Below are positions 15,156 through 21,990 of a DNA stretch of 28,533 bases, piece by piece. The stretch's first letter is position 1. Each line of letters begins with the position of its first letter. The notes under the pieces were generated by a model. That model did not search any database. It was given only the letters and a program-made list of their open reading frames with translations, and had not been told where the DNA came from. Made by a program: the position numbers and the translations under genes. The DNA is taken from the NCBI GenBank assembly GCA_947455285.1, contig CANGOK010000006.1, positions 1 to 28,533 of the forward strand, given 5' to 3'. Source of the stretch: Beijerinckiaceae bacterium. GTDB lineage: Bacteria; Pseudomonadota; Alphaproteobacteria; Rhizobiales; Beijerinckiaceae.

Positions 15156-15944
15156 TCAGAGCTTGCCTTCGGCGCGCATGCGCCAGAAATCCCAGGCCCG
15201 GTTGATTTGCGTCGCGATGGTGCGCGTGGTCGTGACGAGTTCCTTCTCGTTGAGATAGGTCACTTCGCCCATGCGCATCGCCTCGGACTGAAGCTTGGCG
15301 TTCACCTCCGTATAGACCGCGCGATAGACGACTTCGCGTAGGTTGGAGGCGACGACCGTCGAGCCATGGCCGCGCATCAGCACGCAGGTTCCATCCCCAA
15401 GCACCTTGGCGAGCGCAGCGCCCAGCGCGTGTGAGGTGATGAGAAGGTCATTGTCTTCGCCTGCCGTGTCGCGGATCTCGAAGATCGGCGTGCAGATCGG
15501 CAGGAAGCTCGACATATGGCAGACCGAGCGAAACTTCGCCGACTTGACGATGCCGAAGGGCACGACGGCAGGCGAATGGCTGTGGACCACCGCCACCACA
15601 TCGGGGCGCGCCTTGTAAATTTCGCCGTGGATGAAGCGCTCCAGATAAACTGGGCGACCATTGGCGTTCAGGGGATTGCTGTCAGCGTCGAACTCGACGA
15701 TGTCATCCGTGGTGACGAGAGCGGGCGCCATGTTGCGCGCGAGCAGGTAGTGGTTCGGATTGGCGTCGCTGCGCACGCTCACATGGCCGAAAGCGTCGAC
15801 GACCCCTTCGCGAAAGAGGATGCGGTTCGCCACCGCCAATTCCTCGATCAGGGTCTGGCTGGGGCCGGAGCCGCCACCGCCGGGCCGATCCGCCACGGTC
15901 TGGGCGAAACCATGCATATCGCTATAAGCCGGGGTGCACACCAT
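15156..15944 (-). CDS. Class II aldolase/adducin-family protein (possible aromatic decarboxylase)
   Basis: A 262-residue class II aldolase-fold metalloenzyme, first gene of the gentisate cluster. Metal-site features: Glu108 in FIHGEIYKARPD, His121 and His123 in VVHSHSP, and His193 in RGHG. The family includes sugar-phosphate aldolases and epimerases, but also decarboxylases of aromatic or pyridine dicarboxylates, such as 3-hydroxy-2-methylpyridine-4,5-dicarboxylate decarboxylase and dihydroxyphthalate decarboxylases. The YLERFIHGEIY pattern and the aromatic setting fit that branch better than a sugar aldolase. A decarboxylation producing 3-hydroxybenzoate (for example from a hydroxyphthalate) would feed the next enzymes; this is inference. 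The start at 15944 follows AGGAG, and an internal Met10 is possible. It is divergent from the ThDP-enzyme gene. Confidence 0.85.
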   Translation of the reverse strand: MVCTPAYSDMHGFAQTVADRPGGGGSGPSQTLIEELAVANRILFREGVVDAFGHVSVRSDANPNHYLLARNMAPALVTTDDIVEFDADSNPLNANGRPVYLERFIHGEIYKARPDVVAVVHSHSPAVVPFGIVKSAKFRSVCHMSSFLPICTPIFEIRDTAGEDNDLLITSHALGAALAKVLGDGTCVLMRGHGSTVVASNLREVVYRAVYTEVNAKLQSEAMRMGEVTYLNEKELVTTTRTIATQINRAWDFWRMRAEGKL

Positions 15945-15994
15945 GGGCCTCTCCTGTATCCCCCGCTCTGACCTGCGGCGAGGTTTGTTCTATC

Positions 15995-16019
15995 GGTCAA
16001 AGACCTTGTCCAATTGACA
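15995..16019. promoter_or_regulatory. Inverted repeats and a -35-like box in the aldolase/ThDP-enzyme divergent gap
   Basis: Two short dyads, GGTC-AAA-GACC (15995-16005) and TGTC-CAATT-GACA (16007-16019), lie near the middle of the 160-bp gap. The second contains a perfect TTGACA (16014-16019) oriented to the ThDP-enzyme gene, but no good -10 lies 16-18 bases downstream. They are candidate operators for shared control of the divergent units; no regulator can be named. I found no convincing promoter for the minus strand. Confidence 0.3.
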
Positions 16020-16104
16020 GGTAGGCGGAGGTCAGTCAACTGTCCTGCCATGCTGGTTGGGCCGCAAAAGCGGAGCCCGGCGAACGTCATTCCGGGAGGA
16101 TTTT

Positions 16105-17892
16105 ATGAGCGGCTCCAAAGCATCAGGTTCGGCCAATTCCGGCGGTTTCAGCCCCCTTGCGCCGGGACTTGAAGCGCCCAATGGCGCGTCGCAGTCCGGC
16201 GCGGTCTTTGGCAGCGACATCATCGCCGAGACCCTTCAGGCGCTCGACATTCCCTATATCGCGCTCAATCCGGGCGCGAGCTACCGTGGTCTGCACGACA
16301 GCATCGTGAACTACCTCGGCAATGAAAACCCCCGTATGCTCCTGTGCCTGCACGAAGAGCACGCCATCGCCATCGCGCAGGGCTACGCCAAGGTCACCGG
16401 CAAGCCCATGGCCGCCGCCATCCATTCGAATGTGGGCCTGATGCACGCCACCATGGCGATCTTCAACGCCTGGTGCGATCGCATGCCCATGGTCATTCTG
16501 GGCGCCACCGGCACTGTGGACGCGGTGAAGCGCCGCCCGTGGATCGAGTGGATCCACACCTCGCGCGATCAGGCCTCCATGGTCCGCAATTACGTGAAGT
16601 GGGATGACCAGCCCGGCTCCGTGGGCGCCGCGCGTGAATCCATCCTGCGCGCCGCATGGCTCTCCAACACGGCCCCCAAGGCGCCGACCTATGTGGTGCT
16701 GGACGTCGAGATTCAGGAGCAGAGCGCTCCCGAGCCCCTGCCGCCCATCGATCCCGCCCGCTACATGCCGAAGGTCACGCAGACCGCCGATCCCGCGCAG
16801 GCGCGCGCCGCCGTTGAGTTGATGCTTGGCGGCAAGCGCACGCTGATCATGGCGGGCCGCGTCTCGCGTGATGAAAAGGCCTGGGCCGAGCGCATCACCC
16901 TCGCCGAGAAGCTGGGCGCACATGTCATCACCGACACCAAGGTCGGCGCCGCTTTCCCGACCGATCATCCGCTTCACGTGGGCGCTTTTGGTTCGGGGCC
17001 TGCTCCGGCTGTGCTCGCCGCCATCCGCGACGCCGACGTCATCCTGAGCCTCGACTGGGTCGACCTCGCCGGCACCTTCAAGACCGCGCTCGGCGATGAA
17101 GAAACCAAGGCCAAGGTCATTCAAGTCTCGCTCGACCATATTCTCCACAACGGCTGGAGCATGGACCACATGGGTCTGCCGACTGTCGATCTCTTCATCC
17201 CCTCAGAGACCGATGCGGCCGTCACCGAAATGGTGCGCGCCCTTGAGGGCAAGCCTGCGAAGCCCGTGACCGGGCAGGGCTCGGCGCTGCTCTCGCCAGA
17301 TCTCGTCAAGGGGCCGATCTCGGTCGCCCAGATGTCCTACGCCCTGCGTCAGGTCGTCGAGGGCCGTGACGTGTCGCTGCTGCAGGTTCCGTTGTCGTGG
17401 AGCGCTGGAAGCTGGCACTTCCGTCATCCGCTCGATTATATCGGCACGGACGGCGGCGGCGGCATTGGCAGTGGTCCCGGCATTTCGATCGGCGCGGCGC
17501 TGGCCCTGCGCGACAGCGGACGTCTGCCGATCTCCATCTTCGGCGATGGCAATTTCATGATGGGCTGTCAGGCGATCTGGACGGCGGTGCATTATCGCAT
17601 CCCGCTCATGATCGTCGTCGCCAACAACCAGTCCTTCTACAATGACGAGCTGCATCAGGAGCGCGTCGCGCGCATGCGCAACCGTCCCGTCGAGAACAAG
17701 TGGATTGGCCAGCGCATGGATGATCCCGAACTCGATCTCGCTACCATCGCGCGAGGTCAGGGCGCGGTTGGCCTTGGCCCCGTGAAGGACGCGACGGAAC
17801 TCAAGGCGGTCTTCGCCGAGGCGCTTCGTGAGCTCGAAGCCGGCAAGGTTGTTGTGGTCGATGTGCGGGTGCTGCCGGGCTACGGGCCCTGA
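16105..17892 (+). CDS. Thiamine diphosphate-dependent enzyme (acetolactate synthase/benzoylformate decarboxylase-like)
   Basis: A 595-residue ThDP enzyme with the usual three domains. The N-terminal PYR domain has the catalytic Glu84 in LLCLHEEHAIAIAQGYAKVTGK; a central domain spans about residues 230-390; the C-terminal PP domain has the ThDP-Mg motif GDG at 480-482 to NN at 507-508 (SIFGDGNFMMG ... IVVANNQSFYN). The start is placed at ATG 16105 because GGGAGGA lies four bases upstream; the frame is open to 16057. The sequence is not a standard biosynthetic acetolactate synthase: no ilvN follows, and the pocket region near 110 (IHSNVGLMHATMAI) differs from typical family members. It is divergent from the aromatic cluster, so a 2-oxo-acid decarboxylase or carboligase acting on an aromatic or pyruvate-derived compound is plausible. 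The substrate is unknown. Confidence 0.88.
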   Translation: MSGSKASGSANSGGFSPLAPGLEAPNGASQSGAVFGSDIIAETLQALDIPYIALNPGASYRGLHDSIVNYLGNENPRMLLCLHEEHAIAIAQGYAKVTGKPMAAAIHSNVGLMHATMAIFNAWCDRMPMVILGATGTVDAVKRRPWIEWIHTSRDQASMVRNYVKWDDQPGSVGAARESILRAAWLSNTAPKAPTYVVLDVEIQEQSAPEPLPPIDPARYMPKVTQTADPAQARAAVELMLGGKRTLIMAGRVSRDEKAWAERITLAEKLGAHVITDTKVGAAFPTDHPLHVGAFGSGPAPAVLAAIRDADVILSLDWVDLAGTFKTALGDEETKAKVIQVSLDHILHNGWSMDHMGLPTVDLFIPSETDAAVTEMVRALEGKPAKPVTGQGSALLSPDLVKGPISVAQMSYALRQVVEGRDVSLLQVPLSWSAGSWHFRHPLDYIGTDGGGGIGSGPGISIGAALALRDSGRLPISIFGDGNFMMGCQAIWTAVHYRIPLMIVVANNQSFYNDELHQERVARMRNRPVENKWIGQRMDDPELDLATIARGQGAVGLGPVKDATELKAVFAEALRELEAGKVVVVDVRVLPGYGP

Positions 17893-17910
17893 GCATCTCG
17901 CAAAAGAAAA

Positions 17911-17950
17911 CCCCGCTCCTTCGCTGAGAAGGAGCGGGGCTTTTTATTTT
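17911..17950. terminator. Strong bidirectional Rho-independent terminator
   Basis: A perfect 12-bp stem, CCCCGCTCCTTC (17911-17922) with GAAGGAGCGGGG (17928-17939), and a five-base loop, followed by CTTTTTATTTT on the plus strand and by TTTTCTTTT on the minus strand. It serves the convergent ThDP-enzyme and binding-protein genes. Confidence 0.92.
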
Positions 17951-17958
17951 TGGAAGCC

Positions 17959-18912
17959 TTACTTCACATAGTATTTCAGGAACTCATCCATCTGCTCTTT
18001 ATTGAGCGGCGCATTGATGAACTTCATCGCAACCGCGTCAGCCATGGCGTTGTCGAGGCCGGACAGGCGGCGTGTGACAAGGTTGTTCTTCGGGAAGTAG
18101 GTGTCGCGTATATATTTCGCCTGATCCTCGGTGATCTGCGCGAATTCCGAATAGGTCTTGAGACCTGCGGGATTGGAGTACATCCACTCGATGGTTTCGT
18201 CATAGGCGGCGATGAAGCGCTTCAGCTGATCGGCCTTGGCGGTGAGCGTCGTCATATTCGCGAAATTCATGCGCACCGTCTGGTTGCGGAAGGCTTCGAG
18301 ATCGCTCTCGCGGGCGATAACGCGAACCTTGCCCGCGCGCGCCTCTTCCACGACATAGGGCGGCGCCGACCAGCCGACGTCGATCTGGCCGGACATGACC
18401 TGCGTATAGGTCGCAGGCGCCGCGCCTGTGGCGATGGCCTTGATCTCGGTTCCCGACTGGCGGATCAGCGCGAGCGCGCCGAGGTTCGAAGATGAACCGT
18501 TGGACGAATAGGCCATGGTCTTGCCGGCCGCGTCCTTCAGGCTCTTGATGGGCGAATTCTCCGGGACATACCAGAAGATGTCGTCTGCGCCCGTCATCGA
18601 GTTCGAGAAGGGCCGCACCGGCGCGCCCTTGGCGAAGGCGGCGAGGATGCCGCTGGTGCCAGTCGCAAGGCCGATGTCCACGCTGCCTGAAATCACGGCC
18701 TGCGTCGTCTCGCCCGCGCCTGCGGTGTAGAGAATTTCGAGCTTCAGGCCATGCTTGGCGAAAATGCCAGCTTTCTGGCCGACGTCCGGCATGCCGGTGT
18801 CCCAGTTGCCGCGCTGGGGGACCGCCAGCTTCAACAGGTCTTCGGCCATTGCGGCCTGCGCTACGAAACCCGCCACGCAAGCGGCGATAATGCTCCAACC
18901 TTTGGATTTCAT
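17959..18912 (-). CDS. ABC-type substrate-binding protein, paralogue of the gentisate-cluster one
   Basis: A 317-residue periplasmic binding protein of the NMT1/SsuA-TauA type with a Sec signal (MKSKGWSIIAACVAGFVAQAAMAE). Blocks such as LKLAVPQRGNWDTGMPDVG, GIFAKHGLKLEILYT, AVISGSVDIGLATGTSG, GKTMAYS and TQVMSGQIDVGWSAPP match the protein at 12026-12982 along the whole length, so the two arose by duplication. GGAGGAAGAAG precedes the start. A candidate promoter and dyad operator lie upstream, shared with a divergent IclR-family regulator, which suggests this gene is induced by its own ligand. It ends at the shared terminator. No permease or ATPase is nearby, so it would have to work with components encoded elsewhere. 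Confidence 0.92.
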   Translation of the reverse strand: MKSKGWSIIAACVAGFVAQAAMAEDLLKLAVPQRGNWDTGMPDVGQKAGIFAKHGLKLEILYTAGAGETTQAVISGSVDIGLATGTSGILAAFAKGAPVRPFSNSMTGADDIFWYVPENSPIKSLKDAAGKTMAYSSNGSSSNLGALALIRQSGTEIKAIATGAAPATYTQVMSGQIDVGWSAPPYVVEEARAGKVRVIARESDLEAFRNQTVRMNFANMTTLTAKADQLKRFIAAYDETIEWMYSNPAGLKTYSEFAQITEDQAKYIRDTYFPKNNLVTRRLSGLDNAMADAVAMKFINAPLNKEQMDEFLKYYVK

Positions 18913-18961
18913 CTTCTTCCTCCCTGATCAGGCGTTGGTTCTGCCTGATTGATGGGACGAG

Positions 18962-18994
18962 AATAGAACCGTTTTCATCTGATTGTTCAAATCA
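18962..18994 (-). promoter_or_regulatory. Promoter of the binding-protein gene with overlapping IclR-type operator
   Basis: On the minus strand, TTGAAC (18985-18990), a 17-base spacer and TCTATT (18962-18967) form a plausible sigma70 promoter about 45 bases before the binding-protein start. A 15-bp dyad, TGATTGTTCAAATCA (18980-18994; arms TGATT and AATCA around five bases), covers the -35. The size and arm-spacer-arm layout resemble IclR-family sites, and an IclR-family gene starts 61 bases away on the other strand. A 10-bp palindrome, CCTGATCAGG (18923-18932), lies nearer the start codon. Confidence 0.5.
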
Positions 18995-19054
18995 ATGTTT
19001 CTCACATTTCGGGAATGAGCTAGTTTCGCACGGAATTTCCGTCACGGAGCGCGA

Positions 19055-19792
19055 ATGGCCGGACTCGATCGATACATCGCGGTGTTGCGTCTCTTCTCGC
19101 AAGGTCAGAGCGAGTGGACGGTCAACGATATGGCCGAGCGCCTCGGCGTGCCGCAGAGCACGGTCTACCGAACAGTGCGCGATCTCATGGGCGAGAACTT
19201 CCTCGAAATGGCGAGCGAGGCGCGATACCGGCTGGGCTCGGTCTTCATCGAATTCGATCGCCTGTTGCGTCTGACCGATCCTCTGCTGACCGCAGGTTCT
19301 CAGGTCTTGCAGGATGTCGTCGCCGCCGCCGGGGTTCCCTGCGTCGGCCTTCTGTGCCGTCTCTACAATGATACGGTGATGTGCATCGCGGACGCGACCG
19401 CCCCGGGCGCGACCTTCAGCTCCAGTTACGAGCGCGGGCGCCCCATGCCGCTCACCATGGGCGCCACCTCCAAGGCGATCCTCGCGCATCTTCCCGCACG
19501 TCGTTTCAGTCGCGTGGTGGAGCAGTCGCCTGACGCGCGCTCGCAAGCCTTCCGGACTGAGCTTATGGCGGTGCGCAAGGCGGGCGTTTGCATCAGCAGC
19601 GGCGAGATTGATGCGGATGTGGTGGGCGTGGCTGCGCCCATCCTAAGCAAGAGCCCCGGCGTTCTCGCGAGCCTCAGCATCGTTCTGCCGCAGACCATTG
19701 CAGACGACGCCATGGTGGCGCGCATTGCGGCTGCGACCATGGCGGGGGCGCGGCGGATTGAGGAAGGACTTTCCTCGTCAAGCGGGCTTTGA
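19055..19792 (+). CDS. IclR-family transcriptional regulator
   Basis: A 245-residue DNA-binding regulator. The N-terminal winged helix-turn-helix spans about residues 1-62 (SEWTVNDMAERLGVPQSTVYRTVRDLMGENFL, then the wing ARYRLG). The C-terminal IclR effector domain runs from about 75 to 240 (LQDVVAAAGVPCVGLLCRL, MPLTMGATSKAILAHLP, KAGVCISSGEIDADVVGVAAPI). Such proteins are tetrameric or dimeric and sense small molecules, often aromatic acids (PcaR, PobR, MhpR). It is divergent from a binding-protein gene with a dyad over that promoter, so that gene is the likeliest target; control of the gentisate cluster is also possible. The start at 19055 has CGGAG upstream. Its last 15 bases overlap the end of the convergent glutathione-transferase gene. 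Confidence 0.93.
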   Translation: MAGLDRYIAVLRLFSQGQSEWTVNDMAERLGVPQSTVYRTVRDLMGENFLEMASEARYRLGSVFIEFDRLLRLTDPLLTAGSQVLQDVVAAAGVPCVGLLCRLYNDTVMCIADATAPGATFSSSYERGRPMPLTMGATSKAILAHLPARRFSRVVEQSPDARSQAFRTELMAVRKAGVCISSGEIDADVVGVAAPILSKSPGVLASLSIVLPQTIADDAMVARIAAATMAGARRIEEGLSSSSGL

Positions 19793-20473
19793 AGGCGTCG
19801 CAGTTCCAAAGAGGATCGCGCGCGTCTCGTCGTTCACGCCGGGATTGCGGATCTTCTCGCCCCATTCATAGGCGCGGATGACCGCAGGCCGTGCCTTTAT
19901 GGCCTCAAACCAACGCTTCAGGTTGGGGAAGTCATCCAGGTTCTGGCCCTGCCGCTCATGGGGCACGATCCAGGGATAGCAGGCCATGTCCGCGATGGAA
20001 TATTCGCCCGCCACGAAGGGATGATTGGCGAGTTGCTTGTCGAGCACGCCATAGAGCCTTGCGGTCTCCCTGACATAGCGGTCGATGGCGTAAGGGATCT
20101 TCTCAAGCGCATAGGCCGAGAAATGATGGTTCTGGCCCGCCATGGGGCCGAGCCCGCCCATCTGCCAGAAGAGCCATTCCAGAACCCGCGCGCGTCCACG
20201 GGCGTCGGCGGGAAGGAACTTGCCGGTCTTATCCGCCAGATAGGTCAGGATCGCGCCTGACTCGAATAGCGAAAGCGGCGCGCCGCCGTCGGCTGGCGCA
20301 TGGTCGACGATGGCGGGGATACGGTTGTTCGGCGCGACCTTCAGGAAGGCCGGGTCGAATTGCTCCCCCTTGCCGATGTTGATCGGCTTGATCTTGTAGG
20401 GAAGGCCGACCTCTTCAAGAAAAATGGTGACCTTGTGCCCGTTCGGCGTGGCCCAGTAGTAGAGGTCGATCAT
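19778..20473 (-). CDS. yfcG: Glutathione S-transferase, YfcG/Nu-class-like
   Basis: A 231-residue cytoplasmic GST matching E. coli YfcG nearly block for block: a MIDLYYWATPNGHKVTIFLEE start, NNRIPAIVDHAPADGG, LSLFESGAILTYLA, WLFWQMGGLGPMAGQNHHF and EYSIADMACYPWI. The thioredoxin-like domain is about residues 1-85, with Thr9 and Asn11 (YfcG active-site positions) in place of a catalytic Ser or Cys; the helical domain follows. YfcG has glutathione-dependent disulfide reductase activity and little classical transferase activity. The gene is convergent with, and overlaps by 15 bp, the IclR-family gene. It lacks the SSxSxR motif of zeta-class maleylpyruvate isomerases, so assigning it to the missing gentisate step would be speculative. 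GAGGAA precedes the start. Confidence 0.9.
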   Translation of the reverse strand: MIDLYYWATPNGHKVTIFLEEVGLPYKIKPINIGKGEQFDPAFLKVAPNNRIPAIVDHAPADGGAPLSLFESGAILTYLADKTGKFLPADARGRARVLEWLFWQMGGLGPMAGQNHHFSAYALEKIPYAIDRYVRETARLYGVLDKQLANHPFVAGEYSIADMACYPWIVPHERQGQNLDDFPNLKRWFEAIKARPAVIRAYEWGEKIRNPGVNDETRAILFGTATPSKPA

Positions 20474-20555
20474 CCCAAGTTCCTCTTATCGCATGACGTG
20501 AAGTCTTCGTAATATCGATGCGAAGAGAGGAAATGGGAAGACCTGCCTGAAGAGA

Positions 20556-21914
20556 TCAGTGAAAGGACGGCGCGTCTTTTCTCCAGACTCGCTCCATCTT
20601 CGCGAACAGCGTTTCAATGTCGCGTTGGATGGGAGCGAAGGCGCGCTCGAAGCTGACGCCGCGCGCGATGCGGTTCGCCACTTCGTTGACCATGGGCGCC
20701 GAGGCGGAAAGGGGCAGGGCGATGAGGTCCGGGCCAAGCTCGATCGGCGCGCCGAGGTGGAACACGGCGTCTCCGGGCGTATCGCTCAGCGTTGCGAGGT
20801 CTTCGCGCAGGTCCTGCGCTTGAGCCAGTGAAATCCCGCCGAGGATCAGGGGCGCGACACCGCTCTTGCCTTGCTCGATCCGGTCTATCCAGTCGTAGCG
20901 GGCGAACTGAGCGAGGATCTTGCTGGTGAACAGATCAAGGATCGCCGAGCGCAACGGCGCTGGGGTGTTCATATAACGGTCGAGTTCGGCGAGCGCCGCG
21001 CTCCAGCGCAGGCCAAGGCCGATGTTGAGGCGCGGGGCCTCGGGGGCGCAGAACAGGTCGCGCCATTCGGGCGGCAGGTCATGCGCGCTCGTCTGCTCTG
21101 TGAGATGCGCCGGCACGGCGTGCTGAAGACGGGCGGCGAGGCTTGCAGGCACCAGCAGTGCAGCGGAGGAGGCGTGGCCGCCAAGGAAGGTCGAGCCGCT
21201 GATCAGCACCATGCGGCCAGCTTGCAGATCCCAGTTCAGGCAATCGGGCGTCGTGCGCATGGCGGTGGCGTCAATCAGGGTCAGGGCGGGACGCTCGCTG
21301 GCGATGGCGTCAGCTCCGGCGCGGGTGATGCCAGCAAGGCCGCTGCGGCTGTGGTCGAGCACATGCAGCAGGAGCGGAGAGCCAAGGCGGCGGGCGGCCT
21401 GCAGGGCTTCGTGGTTGATCTCGCGGGCCTCACGGGCGCGTCCATCCGCAAGACGCAGCGGTATGTCCCAGGTCTCGCCGATGTCGTGGCTCTCTGCGCC
21501 GCCAGCGGAGACCTCCCGCGCGGGTTCGCCATGGATTGCGAAGGCCACGGCCCGCGCCAGGTCCCGGGCGCTGGCGATGGAGGGCGCGAGCAGCACGCAG
21601 GTTCCGGCAGGGCCGAAGGTTGTGGCGATGCGCTCGCGCAAGCCGTCGAACCAACCGGAGAGTGTCAGGTTGGATCCATCGCTCAGCGCCATCAGCCGAG
21701 CGAGCGTCGCAAGCCCCGCCGTATGGGCGTGCAGGCTCGGCGCAGCGGCGTCGGTGCTCGAAAACCAGATTTCATGGGGGGCGGGACGCAGCAGCGGCCC
21801 CAGAGAGCCTCCGGAAGCGGCCAGCAGGTCGAATTGTGCGTAAAGATCACCGGGGACGACAGAGGCCCCCTCACTCAAAGTCCCGGCGGAACGCGCCAGC
21901 AACAACTCACTCAT
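20556..21914 (-). CDS. PLP fold-type I-like protein without the cofactor lysine
   Basis: A 452-residue soluble protein of uncharacterised type. Its core resembles a class V/fold-type I PLP enzyme: a nucleotide-like loop PAGTCVLLAPSIASARDLA near 102-120, the Asp that would hold the pyridine nitrogen in ALTLIDATAMRT (Asp215), and the region that usually reads SGSK-F-GG as SGSTFLGGH (239-247). The lysine that forms the Schiff base is therefore Thr242. I see no nearby lysine that could replace it, so the protein is probably not a normal transaminase or desulfurase. A C-terminal domain (about 330-450) ends in DIETLFAKMERVWRKDAPSFH. A GAGG site precedes the start. It follows the copper ATPase gene by 76 bp on the same strand. 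The fold is inferred from motifs; function is unknown. Confidence 0.75.
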   Translation of the reverse strand: MSELLLARSAGTLSEGASVVPGDLYAQFDLLAASGGSLGPLLRPAPHEIWFSSTDAAAPSLHAHTAGLATLARLMALSDGSNLTLSGWFDGLRERIATTFGPAGTCVLLAPSIASARDLARAVAFAIHGEPAREVSAGGAESHDIGETWDIPLRLADGRAREAREINHEALQAARRLGSPLLLHVLDHSRSGLAGITRAGADAIASERPALTLIDATAMRTTPDCLNWDLQAGRMVLISGSTFLGGHASSAALLVPASLAARLQHAVPAHLTEQTSAHDLPPEWRDLFCAPEAPRLNIGLGLRWSAALAELDRYMNTPAPLRSAILDLFTSKILAQFARYDWIDRIEQGKSGVAPLILGGISLAQAQDLREDLATLSDTPGDAVFHLGAPIELGPDLIALPLSASAPMVNEVANRIARGVSFERAFAPIQRDIETLFAKMERVWRKDAPSFH

Positions 21915-21990
21915 CTACGCCTCGCACACAACACTTACGAGATGAAGACTGGCTGTTCTTGGTAAAGAATGAATTATAGGGGCGCCGAAA

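Noticed and set aside
16057..16104. 16-codon extension of the ThDP enzyme
   Set aside because: The GGGAGGA site lies in front of ATG 16105 and inside the extension, and the extra residues are not family-like.
20504..20526. TCTTCG...CGAAGA dyad between the GST gene and the PLP-fold gene
   Set aside because: Only six-base arms with an 11-base loop and no T-run; it cannot be told from chance.
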